NCBI GenBank assembly: GCA_015478945.1
Contig: JABUQX010078543.1
Coordinates: 1 to 43,637, forward strand
Source of the DNA: Trachelipus rathkii
Lineage: Eukaryota > Arthropoda > Malacostraca > Isopoda > Trachelipodidae
Direction: 5' to 3'
DNA length: 43,637 bases
Of this stretch, positions 40,170 through 43,637 are shown one piece after another (the stretch's first letter is position 1; each line of letters begins with the position of its first letter). A program made the position numbers and the translations under genes. The notes under the pieces are model-generated. The model made no database searches, had not been told where the DNA came from, and worked only from the letters and a program-made list of their open reading frames with translations.

Positions 40170-42408
40170 GTACTTATTTAAACAATAACACTACAACACA
40201 TAACCACCACTACTACGCACACCATAAAACCACCCACGAAACTAAACACTAACTCACCATCACTATTCTCTCTACCCACTCCTACTATTACTACTACTAC
40301 CACTACAAGCACAACACTTATCTCTACCCGTCACCAACTACCAACTAACTACAACTACTTCGTACATTACAACACTAAAACTAACGCACTGCTTCACTCA
40401 GGAGTCAGATCCCTCTGAATCCCGATAATCAACCAATTTACTTTCAATCAACATACATTTTAGCACTACCTCTCTCACTTTCATACTAGAATTAATGCTC
40501 ATTCAATCTCTCGATTATTCAACCCACTCCAATACAGCCTCTACCCTCTTTTACGTCTCATCCAATCTTCATTTACATTTTTTACTTTAGCAACCTTAAC
40601 AGCTTTACCTTTCTCCCTTCTTTCCCTTCTTTCCTTTTCTCTCCATCTCCCTATTTCTTAACACTTCATCTGTATCGCATCTGTTTCATCTAGTCTTGAA
40701 TCACTAACACTTCACATCCGGCATCCTGCGAGATCATCTTCTCACAATCAATTCTTGCCGTTCGACTAATTTATATTCTACTTTTCTATTACACATTAAC
40801 TTCTTCTCGACTTCACTTACGACTCTCGATTTCTTTCACTATTCTATATAATTAGGGAGTTACACTCATAACAACTAGTAATATGAACTTAACCTCCCCA
40901 ACATCATCAACTCACTTACCACTTCACTGACACTACGTCTCTTCTCTACACTGCCAACAGTTTCACATTGAAACTAGCACAGGTCAAGATAAGCACTTCA
41001 TACTTTTCTATTTTCGAGTTTCTTGTGACAACATCTACTTACGACTTTCTAAAAGTCTCCTTACTCTAATCTTCTACTACTACCGTCACCACGTTTGTTA
41101 TGTTACCTGCTCCTTCTACTTCTACTCAATCTTTTACTACTGATACAACAAAAATCTTCCTACTACTTTAAAAACATTTAAAAAATCACTTTCCTCGCTT
41201 CTAGACACAGTGCTTCTACCTAACTAACATTCTTCTACTACTACATCTTCTACTACTATCACTTCTTTTATTCCTACACTTTCTACTACTATCACTTTCA
41301 CTACGCCTTACTATCTTTTCTCTTATTTACTTTTTACATTCTTCTTTACTTACCAACTACCCTTTAAATAACGGCTCACTTCCCCTTCATGGTTAAATAC
41401 AACAATACGTGAGTCGAGTGCGTGTGAAGCGAGAGAGTGGCGAGCGTTGTCCACCATCACATGTTACCCAGGGACACATACTTTTTCAACACTTTCTCGC
41501 CAATATACGTATTTTGTGTTTCCTCTATCTACTATTTGATTATTACTATTGTTCCACATACCATACTTGAATTCTACTTCCTTGCGTTCTTTGTCTCTGT
41601 AACACAACTCAACAAACTCATCTAATATTATCTCAATACACTGTTACTAAATCTCTCTTCCTATCGAATTTTTCATTATTATTTTATTAATTTTATTCCA
41701 CGTATCTATCATCAAATATCACAATCTCTTTCACTTTCCTCCATCTGTACTCCTCTCACTATTATGAAATATGGATATTTTTTGAGTCATCCAACACTAT
41801 CATATCATTTTACTACCAACTTATAGCACTACTCTTCTTAACTCTTTGTTACTATTCTGCTCTACCTCTACTCTATACATATCCACACTACCATAACCTC
41901 TTCCCCTACGACCACCACCATACACACCTCTACGCACCCATCTTAAAAGAGACATTTATACGCATAGTGAAAATTTTCAACCTAACAAATATACATTTAC
42001 TCTCCTATAACCGCATTCTTATCTCATCACATTCAACAATTTAACCACTCACCACTCTTCAACCGCTGGGCCCAGACACCGTTTGGGCTTGTATACCAAC
42101 TACTCTCATCACTCTCAGCTACTTCACTTCTGTTCTCTCTGATCTCTCCTTCACATATCTTTATCAGAGCATCCATAACAGTACTGAACACCCACTCATC
42201 CTTGCCACAATACGCCAACACCATTTGCTTTTGGTTCTCACTCACATTTGCTCCCTCAAGGAGATGGACACATTTCATGTCTTCACCCAAAACCACTTTA
42301 CCACCAAACCTACACTTTCTCTCTGTCATTTCATACCTATTCACGTACTCCCTCATTGATTCATTATTCTTACGTTTCATCTTAAGGTACAAACATACCA
42401 GGTCATAC
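40170..42408 (-). pseudogene. Inverted, decayed copy of copia C (C')
   Basis: From 42408 leftwards the minus strand repeats the gag of copia C. The first ~310 bases (42408-42100) are essentially identical to 42746-43054 and code for the same residues; further left indels appear (frame lost after ESSWYTS near 42090) and homology becomes noisy through about 41400. From 41400 to 40170 no protein could be recognised, though the T/G-rich minus strand suggests it is the downstream internal region. It has no 5' LTR of its own. Confidence 0.65.
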
Positions 42409-42572
42409 CTAGGTACAAAAGTGGTACCTAGAAGAAACAAGTCTGTTTTTGTTATTCCTTTAAGGAACTGTAAGATTCAGTATAGAGGAGTCAAGCCTGA
42501 TCAACAGGAAACATCAGGTGAGTTAACTCTTTGTGTGTTTGTATTAGCTTTGTTAACCACTGATTTTAATCA
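42409..42572 (+). repeat. 3' portion of the copia C 5' LTR
   Basis: Matches the solo LTR at 39423-39590 in reverse complement. The left edge (42408/42409) is an abrupt join to the inverted gag of C', with overlap around CCTAGGTA. Confidence 0.75.
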
Positions 42573-42573
42573 G

Positions 42574-42584
42574 TGGTAGCAGAG
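42574..42584 (+). other. Primer-binding site of copia C
   Basis: TGGTAGCAGAG, one base after the LTR end, is complementary to the last 11 bases (with CCA) of animal initiator tRNA-Met as generally known. Standard for many copia elements. Confidence 0.75.
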
Positions 42585-42695
42585 CGTAGTTACGCTTCTG
42601 CTCTGGTTGTGTTGTGTGTGAAGTGGTGTAACGAGGCAGTAGTAGTGTGTTTCTTGTTGGTTGGTTTTGTTTGTGGTTGTGTGTCGTAGTGCACC

Positions 42696-43304
42696 ATGGA
42701 AGAGCACGGTGATGGTGGTAGTGGCAGTGGCAGTGGTGGTGATTGGTATGACCTGGTATGTTTGTACCTTAAGATGAAACGTAAGAATAATGAATCAATG
42801 AGGGAGTACGTGAATAGGTATGAAATGACAGAGAGAAAGTGTAGGTTTGGTGGTAAAGTGGTTTTGGGTGAAGACATGAAATGTGTCCATCTCCTTGAGG
42901 GAGCAAATGTGAGTGAGAACCAAAAGCAAATGGTGTTGGCGTATTGTGGCAAGGATGAGTGGGTGTTCAGTACTGTTATGGATGCTCTGATAAAGATATG
43001 CGAAGGAGAGATCAGAGAGAACAGAAGTGAAGTAGCTGAGAGTGATGAGAGTAGTTGGTATACAAGCCAACGGGTGTCTGGGCCCAGCGGTGAAGAGTGG
43101 GTGAGTGGTAAATTGTTGAATGTGAGAGATAAGAATGGTATAGTGAGTAAATGTAATATTTGTAGGTTGAAATTTCATTATGCGTATAAATGTCCTTTAA
43201 GAGGTAGTGGTAGAGGTGTGTATGGTGGTGGTCGTAGGGGAAGAGGTTATGGTAGTGGTAGAGGTTTTGGTAGTGTGGATAGTGTTAGTGGAGGTAGAAG
43301 GTAG
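42696..43304 (+). CDS. Gag of copia C, N-terminal part with first zinc knuckle
   Basis: ATG at 42696 is the first after the leader. Residues 1-17 are acidic and Gly/Ser-rich; then the copia Gag core with KNNESMREYVNRYEM and CVHLLEGANVSENQKQMVLAY. A CCHC knuckle CNICRLKFHYAYKC is at 43152-43193, followed by a Gly/Arg-rich (RGG-like) tail. Stops at TAG 43302-43304, but homologous coding continues in the +1 frame. Confidence 0.8.
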   Translation: MEEHGDGGSGSGSGGDWYDLVCLYLKMKRKNNESMREYVNRYEMTERKCRFGGKVVLGEDMKCVHLLEGANVSENQKQMVLAYCGKDEWVFSTVMDALIKICEGEIRENRSEVAESDESSWYTSQRVSGPSGEEWVSGKLLNVRDKNGIVSKCNICRLKFHYAYKCPLRGSGRGVYGGGRRGRGYGSGRGFGSVDSVSGGRR

Positions 43305-43637
43305 TGCTATAGTTGGTAGTAAGTATGTAGTTGATGACAAAAACATTTTCTATAGTGAAGAGAGTAGATGGAGGAGAAAGAGATGTGATTTGTGTAGATC
43401 GGATGAACATTCGTGGAGAGATTGTAACGTGTATGGAGATTATAGTGAGTTGTTGTGTGTTACAGAGACAGAGAAGGGAGTGACAAGTGGTGTGAACAAT
43501 GTAGTAAGTAGTAGTGAGAACAAAAGTATTGGAGAAAGTGGTGAAAAAGTTGTGGTTCCGGTAAGAGGGTGGACAAGTGATGTTGTTAAAGATGATAAGA
43601 TTGTGTTTAAAGAAGGGGAAGTGACCGGTAGTGTGGT
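43291..43637 (+). CDS. Gag continuation of copia C in the +1 frame, second zinc knuckle; cut by window end
   Basis: Open from before 43291 to the window end. It carries a second perfect CCHC knuckle CDLCRSDEHSWRDC (43384-43425), then Ser/Glu/Val-rich sequence. Because both knuckles belong to one nucleocapsid, the Gag frame must change near 43270-43300, by a single-base indel or a +1 shift. Protease would be expected further right. Confidence 0.65.

Larger units (their letters stand above)
42409..43637 (+). mobile_element. Copia C element, 5' part (truncated by breakpoint and window end)
   Basis: The last ~164 bases of an LTR (ending TGATTTTAATCA at 42572), a tRNA-Met type primer-binding site, a leader and gag. 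The LTR front is missing at the junction with C'. Pol would follow outside the window. Confidence 0.8.

Overview
This is eukaryotic, intron-poor, AT-rich DNA made almost entirely of transposable elements. No host gene, tRNA, rRNA or CRISPR array was recognised. Long (TA)n tracts, metazoan-type (GalEa/CoMol-like) copia elements, Ty3/gypsy, BEL/Pao, hAT and piggyBac-type pieces suggest an invertebrate, perhaps an arthropod such as a crustacean. That is inference; no host marker gene is present.

Layout. 1-4.68 kb: a decayed copia element (+ strand). 4.94-32.75 kb: a large Ty3/gypsy element on the minus strand ('G-minus'), with 2.2-kb LTRs at 4939-7176 and 30490-32750. Its pol is interrupted by a second Ty3/gypsy element on the plus strand ('G-plus', 9336-25005) with 3.7-kb LTRs and a 4-bp CCGT target duplication, and separately by an 820-bp piggyBac-type MITE (28522-29341, TTAA duplication). 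The 5' LTR of G-plus also holds a ~0.95-kb insertion with (TA)n and a BEL/Pao scrap. 32.88-33.6 kb: hAT remnant. 33.98-36.18 kb: a non-coding, TRIM-like LTR element. 36.32-40.17 kb: a copia-type LTR element on the minus strand coding only for Gag ('copia B'); a solo LTR from another copia family sits inside its right LTR. 40.17-43.64 kb: two copies of that other copia family ('copia C') head to head in inverted orientation, the right copy running off the window.

The main novelty is shared by G-plus and G-minus, which are clearly different families. Both place an OTU-like domain between RNase H and integrase in Pol, with Ser where the catalytic Cys should be and Gly where the preceding Asp should be. 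Both also carry a third ORF after pol, in the position where retroviruses have env, that looks like an SGNH/GDSL-type hydrolase (GDS or GHS near the N-terminus, DGxH about 210 residues later). In both, a good 3' splice site lies just before the third ORF, suggesting a spliced subgenomic mRNA. In G-plus, four strong RNA hairpins lie between pol and that splice site.

How the genes would work together: Gag assembles particles and packages RNA; protease, reverse transcriptase, RNase H and integrase make and insert the DNA copy; the OTU-like and SGNH proteins are extra functions of unknown role. G-minus has lost gag and protease and has several breaks in pol, so it is not autonomous. G-plus has long open frames but shows frame changes in gag and in the third ORF.
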